From a bacterium (lineage in GTDB: Bacteria > Calditrichota > Calditrichia > RBG-13-44-9 > J042): a stretch of 7,845 nucleotides of DNA. Positions within the stretch are counted from its first letter, which is position 1, and every line of letters starts with the position of its first letter. Position numbers and translations under genes: made by a program. The stretch is from NCBI GenBank assembly GCA_015494485.1, contig WGBF01000296.1:1-7845 (forward strand), in the 5' to 3' direction. Of this stretch, positions 1 to 6,996 are shown in pieces. The notes beneath the pieces are model-generated. The model was not told the DNA's origin and did not search any database. It saw nothing but the letters and a program-made list of their open reading frames with translations.

Positions 1-2158
1 CTTCCTGAACAAACAAATGGATGCCATCGAATACGGGATTCCCTTCTTCATTATTAAAGAAGCGGGATTTTTTAATTTTTATTTCGGAGCTATCGCCGGA
101 AACCAGACGCACCTGGTAAGCCAGAGCACCGGTATTGTCCAGCGTGTCTGAAAAAAGCACTTCATAGGTAGCGCCATCCTTCACGCGGTACGGATCAATG
201 ATTTTGGGGGTCACTTTTCCGGTGCCAATCCCTCTTATCCGTTCTACAGTCTCAATTTCCGGAGGCTGAAAATCCGGCGGCGCCGGACGGGGGGTAACAA
301 TCACGGTATTAATATCCGTTTTTAAATTGCCCGCCTCGTCAATATCAATCACACGGGGGCACTCCGTAGGTGGAATGAGGGCCAGGGTATCGCCACGGTC
401 ATAAGAAACCACGGCGTAGTAATACGTTACCCCATTTAAAACAGTGGTATCGGTGAAAGTGTGGCGCAAGCCGGTATCATCCCCCAGGTAATATTTTACC
501 CCATTCACATCAACGGGATGGAACCCTTTAATGCCATTTTTCAGATCAAACTGTGCAATGGGTTTTAAAAATTGCAGATTTCCCTGGCCATCGGTTATTT
601 CCCGCGCCTCGTTAAAACCGGGGTCCGTGGAACGGTAAATCCGGTACCCTTCAAAGTCCTCTCCTGAAATGGGATCCCAGGAATATTCCGCTTTATTATC
701 CCAGTACAAGGTCACCCGACCATCCCCCGGTACAGCATAAACGGTGGGTTTATCCGGCGCTTTGGCAAAATGATAATTGGAATTGTAAATTTTTTGAACA
801 ACATCGGCGTTGCGGAACAAATCCTGCTTGTCCTCTCCCAGCAACAGCGCAATGGAAAAACGCTGCGTTTGGCCTGCTTTCAACGGGAAATACCCGGAAC
901 CGTACAGGAACACAATATCTACATTCTGAGGCGGTTGGGGGAAATTTCCAGGGGTAAGGCGTCGCCACATTTCTTCGTCATCGGAAACCCGAACGGTAGG
1001 CCACACAAAGGCGCTAAAGCTGGTTAAACCGATCTGGTCGGATTCATCAATATCCGTCTCGTCAAAATTGGGTTCGCCAGGGGTTGGGCGACCATCGCCT
1101 TCTCCTTCGTCATGGGTATTGGGAATGCCATCCGCTCCCACATCGTCCCGCTCCGGCCGCCAGTCTCCGTCATTGTCAATGCCATCATCCCGCCGCTCAT
1201 CGATCATCCCATCCCCATCATTGTCAATGCCATCAAATGGGTTTCCGGGACTTTCCAGGTATTTAAATCCAAAATATCCTACCGGCCCTCCCCAGATGCC
1301 CCGGTTATCATGATCCCACTGATACACCATATCCCGGTCAATATCGAAATACGAATCATCATCATTCCAATCCTCTGCACCGCCAACATCCGCATCCCCG
1401 TACATCCCAAATACCACTTTATCCAGGTCCTTATCACCCACATTGGTAATTTCATACACCCAGAAAATACAATCCTCTGCCAATGGATGGGACCATTGAT
1501 ATCCCCGGACTTCTACCTGGACCCCAATCCCCCCTCGGGATGAATCCCTTGTGTCCGGGTAGTAAGCAAATTCCTTGTTGTCCCGGTCATCCATCACGTA
1601 ATAACTCTCCTGATCGGCAATGGCCAGACCCTTTCCGTACTCCCCAATCCAGTGTCCGGCCCAATGCGCCGGACGATTGGGCCATTTATCCGGCCAGGTT
1701 TCGGGCTTATCATTCATGGCAATGCCGGGCTGATTTTCCGCCGCATATCCCGGCAATGGCTGCCATCCCCACACCTCCCCGGTCGGGGATACATCGCCTC
1801 CTTCACCTGCAATTCCGCCCACAATACCGTCACTCACAATATGCACCGTATCGCCATAGGCATCGATTACTTCGGCAGCTACAATAACGCCAAATTCAAA
1901 AATGTAATTATGGTCGCTTCCCTTCGGCCATTCCACCGCAGGCGTGGCATACGGATAACCAATAGTGCCATAATTGTAAAATAATGTACGGATTAGATTT
2001 CCGCTGTGAATCCCCTGACGACGATCTTGCTGTCCCAGCGGCTTAAAAAACCGGTATTTGGATTTGGGTGGAAGTTTTTTCTGCACCTGGGCAAAGGGAT
2101 AGAGTATTACGCCCAGAATGAATAGGATAACATAAAACGGAACTGCTTTCCAGCGCAT
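1..2158 (-). CDS. Long exported protein with Asp-rich calcium loops and Fn3-like region (C-terminus outside window)
   Basis: The frame reads open from ATG at 2158 to the left edge: 719 residues with no stop, so the C-terminus is missing. TGAGGAA at 2164-2170 is a good ribosome binding site five bases before the ATG. Residues 1-23 form a signal peptide (basic start, hydrophobic stretch, PFA before the likely cut), so the product is exported. Residues 75-185 are rich in Trp and Pro (GWQPLPGY, ETWPDKWP, HWAGHWIGEYGKG). Residues 309-372 are Asp-rich, with two DGIDNDGD loops 16 residues apart that resemble thrombospondin type 3 or dockerin calcium sites. Residues 468-590 (KPTVYAVPGDGRVTLYWD to YYYAVVSYD) look like a fibronectin type III domain. 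I recognise the style from long exported proteins of Calditrichota/KSB1-type bacteria, where a T9SS sorting domain often ends the chain, but here that end cannot be seen. It lies downstream of the TonB receptor on the same strand and may be its surface partner (inference). Function unknown. Confidence 0.9.
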   Translation of the reverse strand, partial: MRWKAVPFYVILFILGVILYPFAQVQKKLPPKSKYRFFKPLGQQDRRQGIHSGNLIRTLFYNYGTIGYPYATPAVEWPKGSDHNYIFEFGVIVAAEVIDAYGDTVHIVSDGIVGGIAGEGGDVSPTGEVWGWQPLPGYAAENQPGIAMNDKPETWPDKWPNRPAHWAGHWIGEYGKGLAIADQESYYVMDDRDNKEFAYYPDTRDSSRGGIGVQVEVRGYQWSHPLAEDCIFWVYEITNVGDKDLDKVVFGMYGDADVGGAEDWNDDDSYFDIDRDMVYQWDHDNRGIWGGPVGYFGFKYLESPGNPFDGIDNDGDGMIDERRDDGIDNDGDWRPERDDVGADGIPNTHDEGEGDGRPTPGEPNFDETDIDESDQIGLTSFSAFVWPTVRVSDDEEMWRRLTPGNFPQPPQNVDIVFLYGSGYFPLKAGQTQRFSIALLLGEDKQDLFRNADVVQKIYNSNYHFAKAPDKPTVYAVPGDGRVTLYWDNKAEYSWDPISGEDFEGYRIYRSTDPGFNEAREITDGQGNLQFLKPIAQFDLKNGIKGFHPVDVNGVKYYLGDDTGLRHTFTDTTVLNGVTYYYAVVSYDRGDTLALIPPTECPRVIDIDEAGNLKTDINTVIVTPRPAPPDFQPPEIETVERIRGIGTGKVTPKIIDPYRVKDGATYEVLFSDTLDNTGALAYQVRLVSGDSSEIKIKKSRFFNNEEGNPVFDGIHLFVQE
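1167..1235 (-). repeat. Tandem 48-base repeat coding for two Asp-rich calcium-loop units
   Basis: The 21-base stretches at 1167-1187 and 1215-1235 are identical except for one base and start exactly 48 bases apart. In the gene on the minus strand this gives two copies of DGIDNDGD (residues 309-316 and 325-332) with a 16-residue period. The first continues as GMIDE, the classic calcium-loop form; the second diverges to WRPE. A third, decayed unit may follow (ADGIPNTHDEGEGDG, residues 342-356). The near-identity of the DNA suggests a duplication within the gene or strong codon conservation. Confidence 0.8.
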
Positions 2159-2353
2159 GGAATTTCCTCAATGGTTTTCGTACAATTTCTATTTTTTTCG
2201 CCCATTTTTGTGATATCAGATTCTTTACCGCAAAGAACAAATTTCCAAAATAACGGTAATTTAAAATGTAACATCCAAAGAGCTGAACATTTTTAGCGTA
2301 GTGTTGACATTACTCTGATAAAGATACCCAATCAATTGTGGCGTAGGCATACC

Positions 2354-2381
2354 TCCGGCACGTCACTTACAGTGACCCGGA
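2354..2381 (-). repeat. Bulged hairpin in the receptor 3' untranslated region
   Basis: A perfect six-base inverted repeat, GTCACT at 2362-2367 and AGTGAC at 2371-2376, has a three-base loop. It is extended by outer arms TCCGG (2354-2358) and CCGGA (2377-2381), leaving three unpaired bases (2359-2361). The total is 11 pairs. It shares bases 2379-2381 with the neighbouring hairpin, so the two full structures exclude each other in RNA. No T-run follows on either strand. Confidence 0.55.
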
Positions 2382-2395
2382 ATTATCACAATTCC
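2379..2395 (-). repeat. Hairpin GGAATT/AATTCC in the receptor 3' untranslated region
   Basis: GGAATT at 2379-2384 and AATTCC at 2390-2395 are exact reverse complements around a five-base loop. It adjoins and overlaps the hairpin at 2354-2381. On the minus strand the loop reads GTGAT. It could be an RNA processing or stability element after the receptor gene, or a DNA operator. The sequence does not decide. Confidence 0.5.
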
Positions 2396-2418
2396 CATGT
2401 TCCTCCCCCCTGTCGCAA

Positions 2419-2438
2419 TCCCCTGGATTTACAGGGAA
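2419..2438 (-). repeat. Short hairpin just after the receptor stop
   Basis: CCCTG at 2421-2425 pairs with CAGGG at 2432-2436 across a six-base loop. In the minus-strand transcript it extends by a G-U pair and an A-U pair to seven pairs. It begins about 25 bases after the receptor stop. It is not followed by a U-run, so it is not a standard intrinsic terminator, but it could protect the 3' end of the receptor message. Confidence 0.4.
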
Positions 2439-2462
2439 ATTCCCCCTATTTCCTTGCAGGAT

Positions 2463-5117
2463 TTACCGGATTTCGATACCCAGCAAAACCCGTCGTGGTT
2501 CGGAATAGTAATCCGGTCGATTGAAATAGGTCTCTTTGGAATACAGGCCGGTATTGCCGACAAACTGGCCCTCCAGCGTGTACCCTGCCCGGCCGGTATC
2601 CCCGTAAACACGAATTTCATTCAAGCGATCGAAAACGTTATAAACCTGGGCAAAAAGGGTAAACCGCCGTCTGCCCAGGGTAAAGATGTAGGCAGCGCGC
2701 AAATCCACATTTAACGTTACGGGCTTCCGTGCAGAATTCTCAAAGGCAGTGCGCTGATTTTGGTACGTGGGCGTATACGGCAACCCGCTTCCGAAACTGC
2801 CTACTGCACTTACATACCAATGTTGATTATCCCCTACAGTAAAGGTGCCATTTACGGTATGCCGCTGATCCCAATCCAGGTACACCAGTCGCCGTACGGG
2901 CTGCCGGGGTGGATTTGCCAGTAAATCGTAGAACAACGCATTGGGGTCCGACGCGTTTCCGCGCGCCACCTGAAACGTATAGTTCAACGTGGCACCCCAG
3001 CCGTCGCGGAATCGTTTTTCAAGAAACAGGGACACACCATGGACGCGGGCGTAATCCCGATTTGTATAGCGCACATACTTGCTGCTTACATCATTCCGCA
3101 ACCGGAAAAATTCCTGTCCCAACAGGTTCCGAATGTCCTTCACATACAGAGAAAGATCCATGGCCATATCCGCCCCAAATTGTTGCTGTAGCCCAATTTC
3201 ATAAATGGCCGTCTGCTGGGGTTTTAAATCCGCATTCCCAACAATACTGCGTAGGACACCCGGTGCAATATGAAATTGCGGATTGGTGTACAAATAACGG
3301 TATGGTGGCATTTGAAAAAATTTTCCGTAGGAAAAATGAAGAATGCCCGTTGCCGTAACCGGATAGGCAATTCCCAGCCGCGGGCTGATCTGACTTTTAG
3401 CAGGTACCGGATACCGCGGGCTGCCTGACGGATCCGTGGGATCAACCGGATACCGGGTGCGGGGATTGAAATAATCATACCGGACACCGGCATTAATTAC
3501 CACCGATTGCAATTCGATTTTATCCTGAATGAAAAGAGAAAATTCCCGGGGGCGCCGTGTGTACTCGCTACTCCCTAAATCTGTGATTGGAGGAACTTCC
3601 GGGCGAAAAGGCCGAATTTGAAACCCGTTTTCATCCCGCGCCGGGCGGATAAAAAAGTCCCGCAAATACAGGGAATGCTGGGTGTATTCCATTCCCGCTT
3701 TTAGCTGATGAACAGAATTCACCTGCCAGGTAAGCACCGCATTTCCCGTATAACTGCGGGTACGCCGTTTTAAATAATACATTCCCGTACCCCCGGTAAA
3801 AAAGCGATATGCGGGAATATTCAACCGAACAGGATCCACGTAGCGGGGATCCAGGGGATTTTCAAAAACGGAATAGCGATACTGGTTGTCCTTGTATCCC
3901 ACCCGGAAATCCGCAACAATGTTGCGGGACACCGGAATATTCAATCGCAGATACTGAACTAATCCTTCCTGAAATTGTTTATAATTGCCATCCGGAGTGA
4001 ACTTAAATTCATGGAAGTATTCTTCGTAATTGGCCCGATTCCATAACAGATTAACGGTTAACTTGATATTACCAAACAGGCGGGTAAGTTTCGCATTTAC
4101 ACTCCGTCGCAAAAAATCATTCATTGGAACGTACGCACTATCCCCTGTTTGTCGAATAAACCAATCATCCGGATTTTCGCTATTTAAATTCGTTGAATCG
4201 GAAATGTTAAAATCCCGCCTGCCATACAGCCATCCCTCATTGTAATAATGACGAAAGGCCGTAAAAAGGCGGAATCCAAGAGGCAACGGTCCGCCAAGAT
4301 TTACTTCCAGATTCTGAATAGCCGATGGCTTCACATTGTCAATATTCATAAATATGTTGCGATGGGTACTGACATAATCCCCCACGTACCCCCGGCCATC
4401 CACTTTCCATCGGTTGCCGCCTTCGCGGGTAACAATATTCACCACTCCGGACATCGCCTTGCCGTATTCTGCATTAAACGCCCCACTAACCAGGCGCAAC
4501 TCTTCAATAACATTGTTTTCCACGGAAACAGAGGGCAACCCCGAATATTCATCGGTAATGGGGATGCCATCCACGATGTAAGTAATTTCTGAGGAACGTC
4601 CACCGCGAATGTGAATTCCCCCGGCCGGGTCCACAGTAACCCCTGCTTGCAGGCTTAATACTTCCTGAAACGTTTCCACAGGAAGTTGCCGAATATCTTC
4701 GCCACTGAATTCGGCAATGCTGGCTGTTTGGTCCCGACGCACCAGCGGCCGCTCCGCCACCACTTCTACCGTTTCTCCCAACTGCAACGCCGACGGTTTT
4801 AACCGAAACTGTAAACGCGTGGTAAAATCCGATGTGACTCGAACACCCGTCTTCTTTACCGTCTGGTAGCCAATCATGGACGCCGTAACCGTATAGGTCC
4901 CTACGGGTACATTAATAATCAAAAATTGCCCATCCTCGTCGGTCGCAGCGCCCATGGGTGTATCTTCAATCTGAATATTTGCACCGGGTAGCGGCTCACC
5001 CGTTTCGGCATCCACCACCTGTCCCACAATTTTTCCCGTTGTACCTGCCCATACCCCATTCCAGCATACCAAAAACACAATCACAAAAAACCACCGCTGT
5101 AATCCTTGAATTCGCAT
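2463..5117 (-). CDS. TonB-dependent outer-membrane receptor with carboxypeptidase-regulatory-like domain
   Basis: An 884-residue outer-membrane transporter predicted to import a ligand with energy from TonB-ExbBD. Residues 1-24 are a signal peptide ending VWA. Residues 27-108 form a carboxypeptidase-D-regulatory-like beta-sandwich (KIVGQVVDAETGEPLPGANI, then GTYTVTASMIGY). ETVEVVAE at 115-122 resembles a TonB box. The plug runs to about 232, with IHIRGGRSSEITYIVDG (168-184) and AFNAEYGKAMSGVVNIVTREGG (213-234, shown here in full only by its key residues Y218, G219, S223 and G224). The rest is the beta-barrel, with YNVFDR at 826-831 near the end. The start is ATG 5117, which has a ribosome binding site and leads straight into the signal peptide; an in-frame TTG at 5162 would add 15 residues in front of it. 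The chain ends GIEIR, without the terminal aromatic residue usual in barrel proteins. The N-terminal layout is SusC-like but no SusD is adjacent, and the substrate is unknown. Confidence 0.95.
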   Translation of the reverse strand: MRIQGLQRWFFVIVFLVCWNGVWAGTTGKIVGQVVDAETGEPLPGANIQIEDTPMGAATDEDGQFLIINVPVGTYTVTASMIGYQTVKKTGVRVTSDFTTRLQFRLKPSALQLGETVEVVAERPLVRRDQTASIAEFSGEDIRQLPVETFQEVLSLQAGVTVDPAGGIHIRGGRSSEITYIVDGIPITDEYSGLPSVSVENNVIEELRLVSGAFNAEYGKAMSGVVNIVTREGGNRWKVDGRGYVGDYVSTHRNIFMNIDNVKPSAIQNLEVNLGGPLPLGFRLFTAFRHYYNEGWLYGRRDFNISDSTNLNSENPDDWFIRQTGDSAYVPMNDFLRRSVNAKLTRLFGNIKLTVNLLWNRANYEEYFHEFKFTPDGNYKQFQEGLVQYLRLNIPVSRNIVADFRVGYKDNQYRYSVFENPLDPRYVDPVRLNIPAYRFFTGGTGMYYLKRRTRSYTGNAVLTWQVNSVHQLKAGMEYTQHSLYLRDFFIRPARDENGFQIRPFRPEVPPITDLGSSEYTRRPREFSLFIQDKIELQSVVINAGVRYDYFNPRTRYPVDPTDPSGSPRYPVPAKSQISPRLGIAYPVTATGILHFSYGKFFQMPPYRYLYTNPQFHIAPGVLRSIVGNADLKPQQTAIYEIGLQQQFGADMAMDLSLYVKDIRNLLGQEFFRLRNDVSSKYVRYTNRDYARVHGVSLFLEKRFRDGWGATLNYTFQVARGNASDPNALFYDLLANPPRQPVRRLVYLDWDQRHTVNGTFTVGDNQHWYVSAVGSFGSGLPYTPTYQNQRTAFENSARKPVTLNVDLRAAYIFTLGRRRFTLFAQVYNVFDRLNEIRVYGDTGRAGYTLEGQFVGNTGLYSKETYFNRPDYYSEPRRVLLGIEIR

Positions 5118-5124
5118 TTTATAT

Positions 5125-5129
5125 TCCTG
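5125..5129 (-). promoter_or_regulatory. Ribosome binding site that fixes the receptor start
   Basis: On the minus strand CAGGA lies seven bases before ATG 5117. The alternative start, TTG at 5162, has no purine-rich site at a proper distance and would bury the signal peptide behind 15 polar residues. This decides for the ATG. Confidence 0.7.
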
Positions 5130-5187
5130 TATACTTGACGTCTTTTTTACAATGCACCGCAATTTCTATTGTTTTGAAACCGCGTTT

Positions 5188-5216
5188 ATATTAAACTGCA
5201 AACAAAAGAAATGCAA
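5188..5216 (-). promoter_or_regulatory. Candidate promoter of the TonB receptor gene
   Basis: On the minus strand TTGCAT (5211-5216) and TAATAT (5188-5193) are 17 bases apart. They match the sigma-70 consensus at three and four of six positions. The start site would be near 5181, giving a leader of about 64 bases. The surroundings are AT-rich, so chance is possible. Confidence 0.35.
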
Positions 5217-5221
5217 CAAAA

Positions 5222-5256
5222 AGTTAACTATAGGAAAAATTTTTAACTTTAGTTAA
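5222..5256. promoter_or_regulatory. Clustered AGTTAA/TTAACT inverted repeats, candidate operator
   Basis: An eight-base palindrome AGTTAACT (5222-5229) is followed 13 bases later by TTAACT (5243-5248), two bases, and AGTTAA (5251-5256), a perfect inverted repeat. All share the half-site AGTTAA. The cluster sits seven bases upstream of the -35 box of the rightward gene and just beyond the -35 of the candidate receptor promoter, which is where a regulator controlling both genes would bind. The tract is also AT-rich and may act as an UP element. Confidence 0.4.
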
Positions 5257-5263
5257 TTTTTAC

Positions 5264-5292
5264 TTGACAATATTCTCGCCCCACCGTAAACT
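5264..5292 (+). promoter_or_regulatory. Sigma-70-type promoter of the T9SS propeller gene
   Basis: A perfect -35 box TTGACA (5264-5269), a 17-base spacer and TAAACT (5287-5292, four of six consensus bases) lie in front of the gene. Transcription would start near 5299, leaving a leader of about 29 bases that carries the ribosome binding site AAAGGAG (5315-5321), six bases before the ATG. A 30-base A/T tract immediately upstream could serve as an UP element. This is the clearest promoter in the window. Confidence 0.75.
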
Positions 5293-5327
5293 TCATTAGC
5301 TGCCATTAAAACACAAAGGAGCAAATT

Positions 5328-6974
5328 ATGCTTTCCGTACGATACTATGGGGTTTTTCTCACCATTTTATTGAGCTGGTTTATTGTAACCGCTCAGGGCA
5401 CCGATCGGGATAACACCCTGTTTGATGTGGTCTGGCAAAACCAGAGTTGGGGGGAAGGGGCACTGTATCCCAGCGGTCCCCTGTGGAACATGGTTGGACC
5501 ATTTGACTTTGACGGCGATGGAATGCGGGGATTTGTGACGTCCAGTTCATGGACCGGCGCATTCTTAAACGGTGTATATTATTATGAAGCCAGTGGGGAT
5601 AACCAAATTGAACTGCGATGGTTTTACCATTTTGCAGATTTAGATACCAGTGCGGACAATTTTTCTTCCGTTACCGTTGGTGATCTGGACGGCGATGAGC
5701 AACCGGAAATTATTGTGTTAGCAGATGCCCCGGCCGGCGCAGATGGCCTACAGATTTTTGAATGGAATCCGGACTCCATGAGCTTTCCCTCTACGCCAAC
5801 AGCCACATGGAATCTGGGGTTAAATCATGGTATTTTTGAAGCAGGACAAGTCATTGCTGCCAATCTGGACAGCGATGCCAATCAGGAATTGGTGGTTTCC
5901 GTGATGGATGGTCCCTGGGGTTCCGCCGGCACCAGCCACATCATGATTATTGAATTGCAGAACCAAAGCTTTGAACTCCCCTCCTGGCATGTGGAATTTC
6001 ATGATTCTACCACCACCGGCTGGAGTGGCTATACACTGTATACCACCGATCTGGACAAGGACGGTTTATCGGAACTTTACGCTGTCGCCTGGGATTACTA
6101 CCGCATGCTGATTTACGAAAACACCGGTAATGAAGATGAATACGCGTTACAGTCGGCGTTTTACGTAAGCTATGACGACGAATTTTCCAACCAGGGGCTG
6201 GCTGCTGCCAATTTTGATAATGATCAGTATAATGAATTGTACGCGACCAGCTCGAATGGAAATTTCTGGGTTATCGCTGACAGTGGCGACGTTAGTCAAA
6301 TTACATTCGATAATTTTCATTTTCTGGGAAGTTACAGCGGAGGATTGCGGCAAATCCGCATCGATGATATGGACGGAGACAGCTTACCCGACATTTACCT
6401 GGCCGGAAATTACAACGAAGCCGTGTACGATTGGGAATATCAGGGCGGTAGCCCGTTGGATCCTCAAAATTATAACCAATACACTATTTTTCAGGACCCA
6501 ACCGAAGATGACACTACTTCGGGCAGTGACCAGGGGTATTTCCGGGTAGCCAAATTGGTTACCGGGGACCTGGACAGTGATCGCCACGGAGATATTGTCA
6601 TTGCTTCTTCCAGTCTGGCCCTGGACAAACCCACCCTGGTTATGATTGAATATCAGGATGTTACTGCCATTCAGGTCCAAACCAGTGCAGTACCGCAAAC
6701 AGTGCAACTTTACCAGAATTATCCAAATCCCTTTAATCCTGCTACGCGCATCAGCTATTCATTGCCGCAGAACAGTTATGTGAAACTGGAAATATTTGAT
6801 ATGCTGGGACGCAAAATCATTACGTTGTACAACGGAATGCAGCTGGCAGGAAATCACCATTTTCAATGGACCGGGGTGAACCAGGCCGGAGAACCCGTTC
6901 CCAGTGGCCAGTACATCTATCGGTTAACAATTAATAACCAGACATTCAGTAAAAAAATGACCCTGCTAAAATAA
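5328..6974 (+). CDS. Exported FG-GAP/VCBS beta-propeller protein with T9SS type A sorting domain
   Basis: A 548-residue protein, complete, with a strong ribosome binding site. Residues 1-22 are a signal peptide ending in TA before Q23. The body carries seven Asp-rich loops of the FG-GAP/VCBS type, starting at residues 60 (DFDGDG), 119 (DLDGDEQPEI), 179 (NLDSDANQEL), 241 (DLDKDGLSEL), 295 (NFDNDQYNEL), 347 (DMDGDSLPDI) and 414 (DLDSDRHGDI). The 52-67 residue spacing fits one calcium loop per blade of a seven-bladed propeller. Residues 458-548 are the C-terminal sorting domain: NYPNPFNP (464-471), then IFDMLGRKI, VPSGQYIYRL and KKMTLLK at the very end. In studied T9SS bacteria such a domain directs export across the outer membrane and is cleaved on surface attachment. 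No catalytic motif is visible; an adhesive or ligand-binding role is inference. It is divergent from the TonB receptor across a shared control region. Confidence 0.95.
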   Translation: MLSVRYYGVFLTILLSWFIVTAQGTDRDNTLFDVVWQNQSWGEGALYPSGPLWNMVGPFDFDGDGMRGFVTSSSWTGAFLNGVYYYEASGDNQIELRWFYHFADLDTSADNFSSVTVGDLDGDEQPEIIVLADAPAGADGLQIFEWNPDSMSFPSTPTATWNLGLNHGIFEAGQVIAANLDSDANQELVVSVMDGPWGSAGTSHIMIIELQNQSFELPSWHVEFHDSTTTGWSGYTLYTTDLDKDGLSELYAVAWDYYRMLIYENTGNEDEYALQSAFYVSYDDEFSNQGLAAANFDNDQYNELYATSSNGNFWVIADSGDVSQITFDNFHFLGSYSGGLRQIRIDDMDGDSLPDIYLAGNYNEAVYDWEYQGGSPLDPQNYNQYTIFQDPTEDDTTSGSDQGYFRVAKLVTGDLDSDRHGDIVIASSSLALDKPTLVMIEYQDVTAIQVQTSAVPQTVQLYQNYPNPFNPATRISYSLPQNSYVKLEIFDMLGRKIITLYNGMQLAGNHHFQWTGVNQAGEPVPSGQYIYRLTINNQTFSKKMTLLK

Positions 6975-6996
6975 TGTTCTTCCAGGGTTCTTCTCC

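Larger units (their letters stand above)
2159..2462. other. Intergenic region between the receptor and the exported-protein gene
   Basis: This 304-base stretch lies between the receptor stop (2463) and the start of the downstream exported-protein gene (2158), both on the minus strand. I see no credible gene on either strand. The part next to the receptor (2350-2462) is GC-rich and holds three inverted repeats. On the transcribed strand it has G-runs (GGGGG, GGGG, GGGGGG). The part next to the downstream gene (2165-2330) is AT-rich and ends in that gene's ribosome binding site. No hairpin is followed by a T-run on the minus strand, so I see no intrinsic terminator, and I find no convincing promoter. 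Read-through from the receptor, or a promoter I cannot recognise in the AT-rich half, are both possible. Confidence 0.7.

Noticed and set aside
1167..1235. CRISPR-like direct repeats
   Set aside because: There are only two copies, in frame, coding for Asp-rich protein loops, and no array continues.
1112..1543. A 143-codon open frame on the plus strand, rich in Ile and Pro
   Set aside because: It lies opposite the long exported-protein gene, whose minus-strand frame has clear domains. The plus-strand product has no recognisable motif, and the neighbouring plus-strand frames are low-complexity shadows of the Asp-rich repeat.
1..2158. SusD-like identity for the protein downstream of the SusC-like receptor
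   Set aside because: There is no lipoprotein cysteine after the signal peptide and no TPR-type helical pattern. The visible regions are Trp-rich, Asp-loop and fibronectin-III-like.
2304..2309. Perfect TTGACA on the plus strand as a promoter
   Set aside because: At 17 bases spacing the -10 position reads CCCAAT, and no gene follows in that direction before 5328.
2379..2395. Resemblance of the minus-strand GGAATTGTGATAATTCC to a lac operator
   Set aside because: The spacing and the central bases differ from the known operator and no LacI-type gene is in view. The match is likely chance from the GAATT palindrome.
2401..2462. G-quadruplex from the G-runs on the minus strand after the receptor stop
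   Set aside because: The loops between G-runs are long (about 9 to 22 bases) and competing C-runs pair with them, so a stable quadruplex is doubtful.
5118..5162. Upstream TTG start for the TonB receptor, adding 15 residues
   Set aside because: It has no ribosome binding site, and the extra residues would precede a standard signal peptide that begins at the ATG at 5117.
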